Part shown: piece after piece, positions 1 through 10,941 of the stretch
Layout: each line of letters opens with the position of its first letter
How positions within the stretch are numbered: position 1 is the first letter of the stretch
Origin: Primula veris
Taxonomy: Eukaryota; Streptophyta; Magnoliopsida; Ericales; Primulaceae
NCBI GenBank assembly: GCA_963682055.1
Contig: OY821748.1
Span: 34,207,661 to 34,271,660, forward strand
Length of the DNA stretch: 64,000 nt
Direction of reading: 5' to 3'
The notes under the pieces: model-generated
Seen by the model: the letters and a program-made list of their open reading frames with translations, nothing else
Told to the model about the DNA's origin: nothing
The model's database searches: none
Position numbers and translations under genes: made by a program

Positions 1-333
1 CAAATATGTTTTCATTAGTTTCTTAAGAAAACTTTAGTAGTGCAAATTATGTTTTATGCATTGTGACACTACTCCCAGTTTTATATTTAAAACCTCTCTT
101 CGTTCCATATTTTTGGATCGTTGTCTTATTTTGGGCTGTTATATTTCATTAGCCCTCTTTCCAAACGTAACAAATAAAACTTTTACTACGTTACACATCT
201 GCCCTTAGTGTTTGCAAACAAATCTTGAAATGACAACTCTTAAAATTAAAATTCATAAAACAATGTAACCATTACTGGTTATGCGTAAAGCCCCAGCAAA
301 ATTGACATATTGTTTTTTGTCTTTATGGTATAG

Positions 334-564
334 AATACGACTGCATTGGCTAATGAAGAGGACCATGCTCGCCAATCACTCTTCAAAGAGGCTGACAAGT
401 ACTGTAAGATGATATCAGCTAAACAATCTCGTGGTGTTGGCTGCGTTAAAGTTCTTGTCATGGCTATGATTCCAATAGGTGTTGGTATTGTCGTGGCCCT
501 AAGTATTGAGGAGTCCTTCGATTTCGGTAAACTGTCAGAATTGTTTGCTGAGAAGTTCCTCTAA
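334..564 (+). CDS. Terminal exon of an unrecognised membrane protein gene
   Basis: An open frame of 76 codons runs from a pyrimidine-rich acceptor ending TATAG at 331-333 to TAA at 562-564. An in-frame TAG sits in the acceptor itself, so the frame must be entered by splicing; the rest of the gene lies left of the window. The peptide has a charged, probably helical first half (EEDHARQSLFKEADKYC) and then a hydrophobic stretch, VLVMAMIPIGVGIVVAL, that fits one membrane-spanning helix. It ends in a short acidic/aromatic tail, so it may be tail-anchored. I do not recognise the family. AT-rich sequence with an AATAAA at 590-595 follows and could serve as the polyadenylation signal. Confidence 0.6.
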   Translation, partial: NTTALANEEDHARQSLFKEADKYCKMISAKQSRGVGCVKVLVMAMIPIGVGIVVALSIEESFDFGKLSELFAEKFL

Positions 565-1284
565 ATTAACAAACAATTGCCATGGATGGGCAATAAAACA
601 ACAAAATTTGCCCTAGTAATAATTTGGCCATAACGAAGCTACCCTTTTATACTTTTACAAATCCAATGGGATTTAGAGTCAAAATAGTTGGAAACCACTA
701 CTTTAAGAGAGGATGACTGAGGATGCAGGAATATATTATTTATTTGAATTTTACTGTTCTTTTCCCCCTTGTAGTTTCCTATAAAATAATTATATTTTAC
801 GTAGAGATTGGACCAATTTTTTTTTTTGGGCTGAGCTTTAAATGCAAGAAGGATATTTTGATTTTGTGTTGCCAACTCTATTGAATCATTTCATCTAATG
901 TGGTTACAAGTGTTTGTTGGGAAAGCATGTGTTACAGCCCTTTTTGAATTTTTGATTTGTTATATAAATATATAAAATCCGATACAGGTCAATTGTCTTT
1001 CCATATCTAATTTCCTTTCCGGGAACACCATATTAAGGGCTCAGCTACTAAAAGAAAAGTGTTTGGTTGCAACCTTTTAATTGCCTCAATAGATACCGAG
1101 GAATTTTTTTAGCTGTTTGTAACCTAATACTTCTAGATTTATCAGTTTATAACAGCCACCATATGCGTCTACAGTTCTGTTCGGACAAAATGTATCCAAA
1201 TTCCATGCGGAAGCTATTTTGATGCGAAAACCGTATTGCTCTGCTTGTACATTCTTTTGAGATAGTACTGTGTTTTGTCTTTAC

Positions 1285-1351
<67 letters not shown>

Positions 1352-2640
1352 GTCGGAGCGTCTCTAGCGTGTAGAATCCTGTCATTAGTTAAAAAAGGAG
1401 GCCTTTTATTATGTTTTGTTTATAAGTGAAAATTGATACTCTGTTCACAATTTTTATTTATAAAGTGTTAAAAAGTTATCGTTTGACGGCTTGACGCTAG
1501 AGCTTTTAAATGGGCGGTCCTTCCATTGTGATAATCGTACTCTATTCTCTCGACTTCTTTCCAAGTTCCAAATTAATTTATTGTGTTTTGATGTCCCAAT
1601 TTAAATGAGGTTTTTCAACATATGTATATATATATAGGTGAGGTTATATATACATAAACTTAGACATTTTTATGTAAAAACGCTCTAAATCAAGATTTGA
1701 TAAATACAAATCTCCACGGTTTAACGACGGGAAGATAAATATACGTCTTGTTTTTATTTTTCGAGATGTATAATTGCATGTTTTGGAAATTAAGGTAAAA
1801 GTGTATAAAAATGTCGCTTGAACGCTCCTCGTATATATATATATATATATACTAGCGCATTCCGCCAACACGAGCATGGTGTAACGTATTATTTTGATTT
1901 GAATAACAAATGGGATATAATACATGAAAAAAAATGCGAATACACGGAGAGAGGGGACATTAACCTGTTTGTACAATCAAGATTTTTCATGATATATGTT
2001 TGATCAATTTGCAAGTGTTTTCATAAATAGATATATCGTGATGTTAGTTTTTTCTTTTTTGAATTTAAATATTTATTTCAAATAATGACAATACTTGTAA
2101 ATAGTTTAAAATTAAGATATTTTCGGAATAAAAGTGAATCAAATCCTCATAAGGGGGTCTTCACTTAATATATAGTAGCGACCGAGCCCACACGATATGT
2201 GGTGTAACTCATAGAATTTACAATTATATACTATGTGAAAATCTAAAAAGTATTCCAAGCCCTTAAGAATTGAAGAATTTATTGATCACAAATTTGTGAC
2301 ACATTACATTAAATAAATAAAAACAGATTACATTTTAACCAATTAAAGGTTTTTCAAGACAGAGAACTTTGGAATTAATCATTTGTATAGAAGGGATTTG
2401 GATTTATTTAGTTAAGATTTCCTATTAAATTAATAGCATAACTAAGAGAGAGAAGAAAAAAATTTGATGTGAGGTTCAACCCAACACTACTTTTGAATTA
2501 ATTGGTTTTGAAATGTTTTGTAACTGTTTTTTTTTTTAAATCCGTATAACTGCTATTTGTGGGTGGTTTTAATATTTTAAAAAATTATAGGGTATTTTTG
2601 TAATTATTTGTTTAAAGGATTCATAAGCCATATTCACATA
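565..2640. other. AT-rich intergenic spacer
   Basis: No credible coding region is present. The stretch holds the probable 3' UTR of the gene ending at 564, a very long T homopolymer, a short TA microsatellite near 1832-1851, and AT-rich sequence. The ORFs here are short, low in complexity and have no recognisable motif. Confidence 0.6.
1287..1344. repeat. 58-base T homopolymer
   Basis: An unbroken run of about 58 T follows TTTACAG. A run this long could be the poly(A) tail of a minus-strand retroposon (LINE or SINE). No retroposon body was recognised on its right side, so it may be simple slippage. Exact length is unreliable in most assemblies. Confidence 0.8.
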
Positions 2641-2742
2641 AATAATAGTATGATATATATATAGTGAGAATTCACTATAAGTAACTCACATAGCAAATTA
2701 TATTCCCTATATATATACAAAATGATAGTATTTCATTAAAAT

Positions 2743-2821
2743 TTGTGAATGAACAATAAGTATTGAGTTGACTAGATTAATGTGTGAATGAACAATAAGT
2801 CTTGAGTTGACTAGATTAATG
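2743..2821. repeat. Tandem duplication of a 39-bp unit
   Basis: Two adjacent copies of a unit beginning TGTGAATGAACAATAAGT and ending ACTAGATTAATG differ at about one base. The duplication lies just left of the copia relic. Confidence 0.85.
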
Positions 2822-2950
2822 GACAATATTGATATATACAAGTGACTAATTTGGTTTTTATTGTGTGACATATTAGCTCGGTATATATATATATATATGA
2901 GAGAGAGACATTAAGACGACTTGTTTATTCATTAATATGAGTGTACAACA

Positions 2951-2962
2951 CGTTATCAGCAC
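2951..2962 (+). other. Probable copia primer-binding site
   Basis: CGTTATCAGCAC directly follows ...GTACAACA. The string ACACGTTATCAGCAC is a common junction of LTR end and PBS in plant copia elements (initiator-tRNA-Met type priming). It marks the start of the internal region of the relic. Confidence 0.55.
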
Positions 2963-4776
2963 TTTGCTCGCAGAGACTAAGATATACGCTCGCGGATATT
3001 GGAGATTTTTGGTAAACGCACAGATATTAGGTATTTATAAAGCTTGAGGTTTATCCTGAATTTTTTAGGGTTTTGCTATATCGATCTTCACCAACATACC
3101 GTGCGTAAGGTACCGAATTCAAAATTTAATTTATTCCATATATGTGATTGCACGTATTATTTTATGGATAAATAAAGCATGATAAACATACCGTAGTATA
3201 TAATCCATGTGTATTAGAGTTTGTTACTTGTATGGATAAGTAAAGCATGATCGTAACACATATATTGTTGATTATAAAATCATATTTGTTGATAAGACCA
3301 TACACAGTAACCCAAACTGTATGTATTTGTTGAAAAAAAAAAAACCTATGCATGATAATTTTTTTTATTTTTACTGTCTAACATGATCAACCTGTCTATA
3401 AAAACCTATTGATATGTAATATGTATCGTGTACTGTAAAATTGTATTTTTATACAAACAAAATCAGTAAAAGACATATAATCGGGTTGTAAATCGGAAAT
3501 CATGTAATCGTAAAACATGTATTAATCTGTGGGATTAAATCTGTAAAAAAACTGAAAACAGTAGGACTGTTTTGTAATTCGCTGAAACGATTGACTGTGC
3601 ATGTTAATTACTAAAGGACTATACTGAAACTTGTCTGAAATTATGGACTGAAGCTGTAATAATGCTGTAAATAGATATATAGTTTGCTGAAATTACACGG
3701 ATAGTCCCTGTAGTATATTACATGTATAAAAACAGTATATGTGTTATAAAAGTCAATATTCGGTCTATAAATATTCACCAATATGCATATATATATATAT
3801 ATATTAAAAAGGCAAGTGAATAAAAATTGCATGTTAATTGAATAAATTGATATGTTTTCATGTAAATTTAACCACTTTGCATGTTAAAAATTACCATATA
3901 TAGAATAAATTGGTAATTAAAAATATATTGCTTGCTTGCATGTTAAACTAACATGTATAGAATTACTTATATGGCAATAAACCGTAGATAATTGATTGAT
4001 ATCTTGTTAGCATAATCAACATATCTTTTGATATTACCATAGATATAAATATCACATATGACAGTTAATTATTTAATTTGATTTGATTTGGTATGATATA
4101 ATTTGTGTGATTGATAATCCTGAATTGATTTAGTTTATCACCAAATCTACTGCATGATTAGATATATATCATGAATATATTTTATACTGCCTTGTATATA
4201 TATGTGGTTATCTAGAATAGATATATCTGTTATTTATTGCCATGAATGGTAGAGCTGCGAAATCATATATATTCACATTTAAGTTGGAAAAATTATGAAT
4301 CTTCCCTAAACAGGCTCACCTATTTGGATACGATGTCTAGGAAAGATATAGGCGGAAGTTGATATCCTAATGAGGTCGGGTTTTAAGTGGCATTCGTGCC
4401 CTCCACCCTCACCGTCTTTCCTGGTCGTTTTTCAAGTACAACTACCGAAAGGGGTTGACTAAGTAATAATTTCCCCGAGTGTGTTTATATAGTGATGTAT
4501 GTTTCACCAAATTGGTATTTCAGTATCGACCCGTCATTGATCAATGAGAACCGATTCACATGAGAAGCAAAACCAATGTTTTCGAACCTGTCGTTTCGGA
4601 AAAAAAGTTTGTGCTTGTGCAAACCATAAACATATAAACCAGTCGTTTTATATGATAAATAATCCAGAACTCCCAACACATGTTGGATGCCATCTATGAT
4701 GAGAAAAATCGTAAAACATACTTGCGAAATGACGGTTTAAACGTTGATTTTAATCCGTTATCACATGTTACTCACC

Positions 4777-5153
4777 CTGATGTGTGAAAAATGTGATGCC
4801 CAATTTTTTTTTGGATGCCATCTTTGATGAGTAAAACATAAGTTTGTTGTTACCCTCAGGATGAATGCTAAGGCGTTGATTTTATTCCGCCGCCACATTT
4901 GTGACGTAATGACGTCTATGGTGAACAAATGTCTGAAATTGACATATTGGAGCAATCCTTCACCAAAATACTAGCTTGGAAATTGTATTCCATAAGAAGT
5001 ATCGTGAATTTATATTCACCATGTTCCTTTATCGTCCATCTGTTATTGGATAAGAAAATTACTCCGGTGAGTAGTTTTAATCCTATTGGGTCAATGGCGA
5101 ATTGTTTGCCTGATATTAATGCTCTTCGTGTACATTTTTTTTCTACGAATTGA
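4777..5153 (+). pseudogene. Copia gag remnant
   Basis: The clearest piece is a 74-codon open stretch from 4929. It reads SEIDILEQSFTKI near its start and FNPIGSMANCLPDINAL near its end. These match the plant copia Gag pattern (E.DMLE.T..TFHAS ... RPtGs...PEaNA). Sequence before it resembles the same Gag domain in another frame. The tract after it (about 5150-5330) may be the zinc-knuckle region, but no intact CCHC motif can be read. It is a pseudogene of a capsid-like structural protein. Confidence 0.5.
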
Positions 5154-6234
5154 GAACCAAGACAAGTGTTATTTGTCTCGAACTGTTGCGATCCCGATGA
5201 ATCGCTTAGCCAAGCGAGATTTTAGACAATCGTCAAAATCGAAAACCTGTGGCTCCAAGACAGTAATTGAAAGGAACAATATGGCCCATTGTCACAAAGC
5301 AAGAGATAATGCTCAAGGAGCCAACCCTATGCTATAAAGACAAAGGTCATGCACGGTTACTCCTTAAATAGTTCACAACTATTATAAAGGTGGAAAAACT
5401 GATGCTAATGTGGTTAAATTTAATTGAAATGAAACTCTTGAGACCCCCTATTTTGTAGCTCAAATGAGTTTGATACCTTTCTTTATTGATTTTGATAAAT
5501 CATTGAGCCGTTTTTTTTCGGCTCATCTGGATTATGTTTATTTCCATTTGGATTATGTTTTTTTTCCATTTGGACATACTTTTGTATTATGGTTTGTCTG
5601 TTTACGAAATTTCTCGAAATAATTTAAAGTAATTTGAGCAAATTCCTTTGACAAATGTGACGAAACTTTAAATTATGAAATTTTAGGCAATACTTGTGGG
5701 CTAGTTTTTTTTTTTGGAAATAGTGGGTAACCGTGTACCACATAATTTCACCAACTACTTGCCTAAAAGAGTCCTTTGTGACAATGGTTATGGATCTGTC
5801 GTTCCAAATCGAAATCTTTGGTAAAACCAAATTGATTTGTCAAATATGAGGCCTTATACTCTTGGAGGTCCCGTCGTACCTTGTTGAGTTATAAAATATT
5901 CGAGAAAACCAGTGTTATTTGGTAATAGCTCATGAAAGAATTAAAATTTCTTTACATAGCCTCCATTCAATACGACCAAAAGCGTATTTTAGAGGAGTTG
6001 AAATGTCTTTCAAGTGGTTGCTACAACATTCTTTAAAGCATTTAAAGTTACCTTATCATTTCGCCTGTCGTAGAAATGATAAATGATTTAGATGCTAAGA
6101 CATGATTGTCTGTACTATCATTCGCCTGTCGTCGATTGATAAGAGCATTTTGATATTGTGACATTGACCGGATGAGATATTCCCGGGTCAAAAGACGATG
6201 CTTGATTTATAATCGCATCGCATTTGGATTCTCT

Positions 6235-6830
6235 CTGAGAATATATTTCGTGATTAATCCAAAATTCATGCCACTAATGCTCACTTTGAAAGACTAGTAT
6301 GTGTAAAGATCACGAAATGAACTTGTAGAATTCTTGTAAAGAATTGAAGAAGTTATTGTGGACTTATCCAACCATAAGACGGACCATAAATATAAATGGT
6401 TATGGTTGATGCATCGACAATAAGGTCACATGATTATTGTTGTCCACAGAAATGCAGCATTTCCCAAACTTTTAGCCCTATCATTAAGTTGATGGCTCAT
6501 GATCCGGATTATCATGAAAAGTCTAGTCGACTTGATAATTCCGAAGAGTAAAAATCGGAACTTCGATTTGAATTACTTGAGTTTGAAAATTGAAATTGAA
6601 CATCCTGTCGATTATGTTCAGACCCAAATGGACTCACGAAAAGTTTGATGATGCGACTGCAAATGATTGCACGCATTTCTCGGTCTTGTGCACCAAGATT
6701 TATATTTCCGTGTGCGGTTATGCTATTTTGCTGCATTGGTACATCATGAGGCCCATAGACACTCAACCATCATATGCGTACCAACTGGTTACTGGTTATG
6801 AGCTAGAAGTCTCATATTAACGTGTGTTTA
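6235..6830 (+). pseudogene. Copia integrase core remnant
   Basis: Across shifting frames the translation shows pieces of the copia integrase catalytic core. These include a stretch like 'MVDASTR.SH..LLS' near 6395, 'IEHPVDYVQTQ' near 6595 (usual form: IEHPV.HVHTQNG), and 'LRPIDTQPSYAYQLVTGYE' near 6745 (usual form: LR.TA...YSP.QLV.G.EP). The DDE residues cannot be traced in a single frame. The region is not translatable. Confidence 0.55.
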
Positions 6831-7141
6831 GAGTGATTAATTAATATTTTTATTGAGCCGCTATAGCGTTCAAAATATGGACCTCTGAAGGGGACATAAG
6901 TCGATTATGAATCCCCTGCCTATCATTTGATAGAGTAACCTTGGCAAGCGATCTCTTTACCGCATGATATGCGAAAGTGACATCGCTAAGACTGTTCTCC
7001 CTGTCGTTAGGGGGAGATTTACACGTTATCGTTGATAAGGAACGACGTGAAATAATGTGTCATAACCACTCAGTCTTAGTTTGATCCCCAAAACTGCACT
7101 TAGTGATAAGTAAGTGCATAGACTCCCTCAAGTCTAACTAA

Positions 7142-8400
7142 ATGTCAAACGCATTTAATGACTTTATGAGATGTCATGATATCATTTATACCTGCTGCAA
7201 AATGCTTGCAAGGATTGACGTCCCTGTCGGATATCATGTTCCAGTCGTAACACATTGCTTTGGCCGAACCCGCCAAGCAAAGGACACTGTCATCGGCCGC
7301 AGTCTGTCGTCCTTCCCAAGATACGAGGAAGTTGACCGGTTCCAAATTCGTTCAGCCCCAGAGGTGGTGAACTGGAACTTGTTTGTCGCACGAGATTATA
7401 AAGGAGGAAGGAGATGTGTGATTTCCTCCTCATCCTAAGAATCTCGAAATATCTGTCGATCATGATATCTTAGACGATATTGAAGCGAAACGAGACTGTC
7501 ATTGATTACTTGTTCATATATTCAGTGACGACTGATAATATGAGCAAATTATGACAGGAAACCATGTACTATTGCCTGAAGTCAACGTAGAATAGACTGG
7601 ACTAATTGAAACTTGCAATCCAAGTAGACTCCTTAGCGAAAGTGTGTTCGGACCTATACCTCCAACACCACCAATGTTAAAAGAGTTCGTTTATTTGGTT
7701 ATTCGTAAGGAAAAGTGATGAGAATAATGAGATTGTAGAATGCTCGCCTAGTAGCGCAAGACTTCTCTCACATCTTGGAATTGATTACGAGATGGTTGAT
7801 TTCCTCGTAATGGACGTTATAACGGTCCCCTACTTTATAAGTTTAGTAGTTTCCCAAAAACTGATTATGCAGCATGTGATTGTGGTCACTGTTTTATCTC
7901 TATGAGAATTTAGACTAAGAGTTATAGATGAAGGTCCCTGTGTGACTTCATGTGCTTAAATCAAGTAGTTCCTGACCATGGAACACGATCTCGATTAACT
8001 AAGACATTCACTATATGGATTAATATAATCCGAGCGGATGTGGTATACCGCCTAAGTGAGTACTTGATTAGCTTGGGATACTTGAACAAGTATTATGCCT
8101 TTGCGTGTTATGAAACAATCCACGTGTTGGATTTGCCCTTCGAGATGAAGTATCTTGGAAAGACACGGTAGTGACTCGGCCCAATGATCGAGTCCCGTAA
8201 AGATTGAATCTAAGTCCATGATTCAGACTACACCCAGAAGGTGTTATGACGTTTTATTCATCATGAAGCTAAGTCGTTAGATTCTCCCATGATCGTTCGA
8301 TCACTAGACATTGATATAGACCCAGTCCGTCCCTGATGAGACGATGAAGAGATATTGAACCATCATGTTCATATCTAAGTACAATAAGTGCATCATTGTA
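7142..8400 (+). pseudogene. Copia linker and reverse transcriptase remnant
   Basis: The linker between integrase and RT is visible as ARIDVPVGYHVP...AKDTVIGRS (about 7210-7305). RT pieces follow in several frames: 'FVRKSDENNEIVE' near 7705 (usual form: FVRKRNEKNEI.RYKARLVAQGF), 'YRLSEYLISLGY' at about 8047, and 'FEMKYLGKTR' ending near 8168 (usual form: FEMKDLGKTKF.LGLQIE). At least four frame changes and many stops separate these blocks. The order and motif identity are good evidence for copia RT; function is lost. Confidence 0.7.
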
Positions 8401-8885
8401 CTTGGTCTAATGTGGTAGGACGAACATCTCGTATGCTGTGAATGGTATAGCTCGACACAGCATCGCGCTAACACATTTCCATCGAAATGGCACTAAAGAC
8501 ACATTCTCTTACCTTATGGTAATTTTGGAAGTGGGCTAGTTTATCCCATTTGCATCATCGAGTGTACCTACCCCCTTCGGTACTCGAATTAATGCAACCC
8601 TTTTTCGGTTATACCGATACCGGTTACTTATCAGACCCGCATAAGTGATATTCCTAACATGGTCTGTCTTTACCATTAGGAATAAGGCAATATCTTGGAG
8701 GTCTTGGAATGACTCCAAAAGAATCATTCTGATCTACTCGTTCTCTATGAGACGACTAGAGAGTGTATATGGCTTCGAGCCCGTATTAGCCATATTTGAA
8801 TTACATATGCTCTGTCTCACGATCCAGATAAAACACTTGTCTTATTTGAGGACAACTTGTTGTTATCGATCAAGAGAGACATGAC
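8400..8885 (+). pseudogene. Copia RNase H remnant
   Basis: 'GYTDTGYLSDPHK' near 8605 and 'ISWRSWNDSK' near 8695 correspond to the copia RNase H blocks GYADAGYLSDPHK and ISWRSTKQT. Two frames are needed and stops intervene. Confidence 0.6.
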
Positions 8886-8939
8886 TAGATTATGCTATTT
8901 AGCATTTCTTGCCGAAATGAATCTTCAAATATGAAGTTT

Positions 8940-9195
8940 AAGAGCATCTAGTTGAATGCTCATTCTATTCCACGTTAGATTTTCTTACATCCAGCCGTGT
9001 GCAAGTAAATGAAGCATCCAGTCAAATGCTCGTACTCTTTCTTGAAATATGAAATCCTTGCACTTAGTCGTGTGCAAGTGAGGGGGGAGCATCCAGGTGA
9101 ATGCTTATTGTACTAATTACTACTTAGTCGAAATCCTCGTACCCTGTCGCGTGCAAGTGAAGGGGAGCATCCAGTCGTATGCTCATGTACTCTTT
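8940..9195 (+). repeat. Four degenerate ~75-bp tandem units in copia 3' region
   Basis: Four blocks start with GAGCATCTAGTTGAATGCTC-like sequence (near 8943, 9013, 9088 and 9166). Each of the first three ends with a CGTGTGCAAGTG-like string. They lie between the RNase H remnant and the polypurine tract and are probably an amplified 3' untranslated segment of the element. Confidence 0.6.
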
Positions 9196-9638
9196 TTGTC
9201 CTTAGACCAAGGCTTTTCCCACTGGGTTTTCCTTGGCAAGGTTTTTAGAGAGACAGTTCCCATCATATCTCACTTAAGATTGCCGAAATTAGGGGAAGTA
9301 TCCTGTTGTATACTTCTTACCACTGTGTACTCTTTTGTCTTTTGTCTTTCGACTAGAGATTTTTTCCCACTGGGTTTACTCTAGCAAGGTTTTGATGAGG
9401 CACCTGTTTTGTGGTTGATCCCTACTACTACCATTGTTGCACATTGTTTTGTGGTTAGTTACTTACATGGTATTTCAGCCTATATCATTCGGCTACACAG
9501 TTTCTCCTAGGTATCGGTTTTGTCCCACACTGGGTTTTCCGGCCCTAAGGTTTTGTGGTCAGTTACTTACATGTGTTTAGCACTGGGAATGAACTCGACT
9601 CACATCGACATCATGAAGACGAAGAAAGCAAGATGTCT

Positions 9639-9648
9639 AAAGGGGGAG
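9639..9648 (+). other. Copia polypurine tract
   Basis: AAAGGGGGAG immediately precedes TGTTGTAGG, the first bases of the 3' LTR. This is the canonical plus-strand priming site layout. Confidence 0.85.
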
Positions 9649-9793
9649 TGTTGTAGGATATTATTGGCCATCTTGGGCTTTCCTAGCATATGTAACCCTA
9701 CCCTCTATTATATAAAGAGGGTCAAGGGTCTCTTGATGTATCTCTCTCTAACACTCATATTAATGAATAAACACTTCGTCTTGTTGTCTCTCT

Positions 9794-9874
<81 letters not shown>

Positions 9875-9896
9875 TCAGCTAATAAGACTCACAACA
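9649..9896 (+). repeat. 3' LTR of the copia relic
   Basis: The block starts TGTTGTAGG and ends CTCACAACA, giving the short inverted termini TGTTGT/ACAACA. It contains TATATAAAGAGGG (TATA-like, near 9709) and an AATGAATAAAC polyadenylation-like signal near 9762. A (AT)n microsatellite at about 9797-9872 expands its 3' half. Confidence 0.8.
9797..9872. repeat. (AT)n microsatellite inside the copia LTR
   Basis: About 38 perfect AT dinucleotides lie within the 3' LTR. Confidence 0.95.
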
Positions 9897-10326
9897 TTTT
9901 TCTTATTATTAAGTTTGGTTATTTACGCATAGTAAATCGGGATAGAATGATTATCTATCATGCGTCTAAAAGTATAAAAATATTTTCGAACTATTAAAAC
10001 TTTAGACATAGGGGGTCCTGTATGAAATGAATATCAGTCCTAATATAGCTTAATACCCATTACCCGCCAAAAGATGACGTTCTCTCTTTCTCTTCGATTT
10101 TATTAGGAAAACACCGATTTGAATCGACCAATTCCGAGAGATTGAGGGGTTGTATAGCTATATTCTCCAATTTGAATTGATCAATTCCGACAATCAGCTA
10201 ATGAGTTATGAAATTTCAAAATTTAGCACTTCGCTTATCTATAATTTTTTTTCATTGCACATTTGAGCTGTGCGGAATATGGTTTTGCTTGTATTTGGTT
10301 ATTTTTATTTGGACCGATTCAGTAAA
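9897..10326. other. Spacer between copia relic and Tat-type element
   Basis: No coding region is recognised. A loose internal repetition of 'TTTGAATCGACCAATTCCGA' is seen near 10119 and 10178. The right end is the target site of the large Ty3 element; its continuation resumes at 28060. Confidence 0.5.
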
Positions 10327-10331
10327 GATGG

Positions 10332-10874
10332 TGATATGACATGAAAAAAATACCCATTAAGCGATATTCGGCCGTAACCTGACCCGTATGTTTTTACTGG
10401 ATACCCAACGCAAGTATAGTTGGGATAAGGACATAGTGGTCTTTTCCTTTAATAGATATGAGAGTAATTATCCACTGAAATTACAAGTCCAATTAACAGA
10501 GGTCCAACACTCAAAAAGCCCATGAGTTGACAGATGAGAGCGACACTTGTCAACATCCTATGGAGCACGTATCCTTATAAATAGAGTCAAATAGCAGTAC
10601 AATGGATCATCTGACTTCCACGCAGAAAATGAGACATTAGTACAAAGACTTTTCAGAGTTTATCTCACTAAAGAAGCACAGGCCAACTACAAGTTAAAGT
10701 CATAAACCCGAGGAATTACACCGATCATTAAACTACTAAATACATTTGTAATAAAGCATTGTAATCTACCTGATCAATAAAGAAAAATAACATTGTCCAA
10801 TTTATTGTAGTCGATCATATTAATTATTATTGTTGACGAGCATAAGTTAACCGACCAAAGTTAATGCTTTATCA
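10332..10874 (+). repeat. 5' LTR of Tat-type element (543 bp)
   Basis: Starts TGATATGACATG and ends GCTTTATCA, preceded by GATGG. It is longer than the 3' LTR by one 17-bp segment containing CACAGGCCAACTACAA near 10679-10695. Confidence 0.93.
10576..10583 (+). promoter_or_regulatory. LTR TATA box
   Basis: TATAAATA lies 299 bases from the LTR end, a normal place for the U3/R promoter. The same motif is kept in the 3' LTR at 27773-27780. It would drive the sense (gag-pol) transcript. Confidence 0.65.
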
Positions 10875-10876
10875 AA

Positions 10877-10888
10877 TGGCGTCGTCTC
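10877..10888 (+). other. Primer-binding site of Tat-type element
   Basis: TGGCGTCGTCTC starts two bases after the LTR end. The second Tat-type element has TTGGCGCCGTCTC in the same place. TGGCGCCGT is the usual start of PBSs matching a tRNA-Asp 3' end in plant Ty3 elements; the tRNA assignment here is tentative. Confidence 0.5.
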
Positions 10889-10941
10889 TAAGCTTCATCT
10901 AGTACTAACTAGTTTCGAAGTCGAACACACAACTTTATCAG

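Larger units (their letters stand above)
2897..9896 (+). mobile_element. Ty1/copia LTR retrotransposon relic
   Basis: Remnants appear in copia order on the plus strand: primer-binding-like site (2951), gag (about 4.8-5.2 kb), integrase core (about 6.2-6.8 kb), RT (about 7.6-8.4 kb), RNase H (about 8.4-8.9 kb), polypurine tract (9639-9648) and 3' LTR (9649-9896). All frames carry many stops and shifts, so it cannot make protein. The tail before the PPT has repeated blocks reading CCACTGGGTTTTCC...GCAAGGTTTT near 9218, 9368 and 9525, a pattern seen upstream of the PPT in many plant copia families. The 5' LTR is mostly missing or rearranged; only its last part can be argued for, so the left boundary is uncertain. 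Confidence 0.8.

Noticed and set aside
7142..7438. 98-residue ORF as a host gene
   Set aside because: The peptide matches the linker between copia integrase and RT (ARIDVPVG...GAKDTVIGRS type), so it is part of the relic.
9520..9882. 120-residue plus-strand ORF ending in a long YIYIYI tract
   Set aside because: The last third is the translation of an (AT)n microsatellite, and the rest runs from the copia tail into the LTR. Not a gene.
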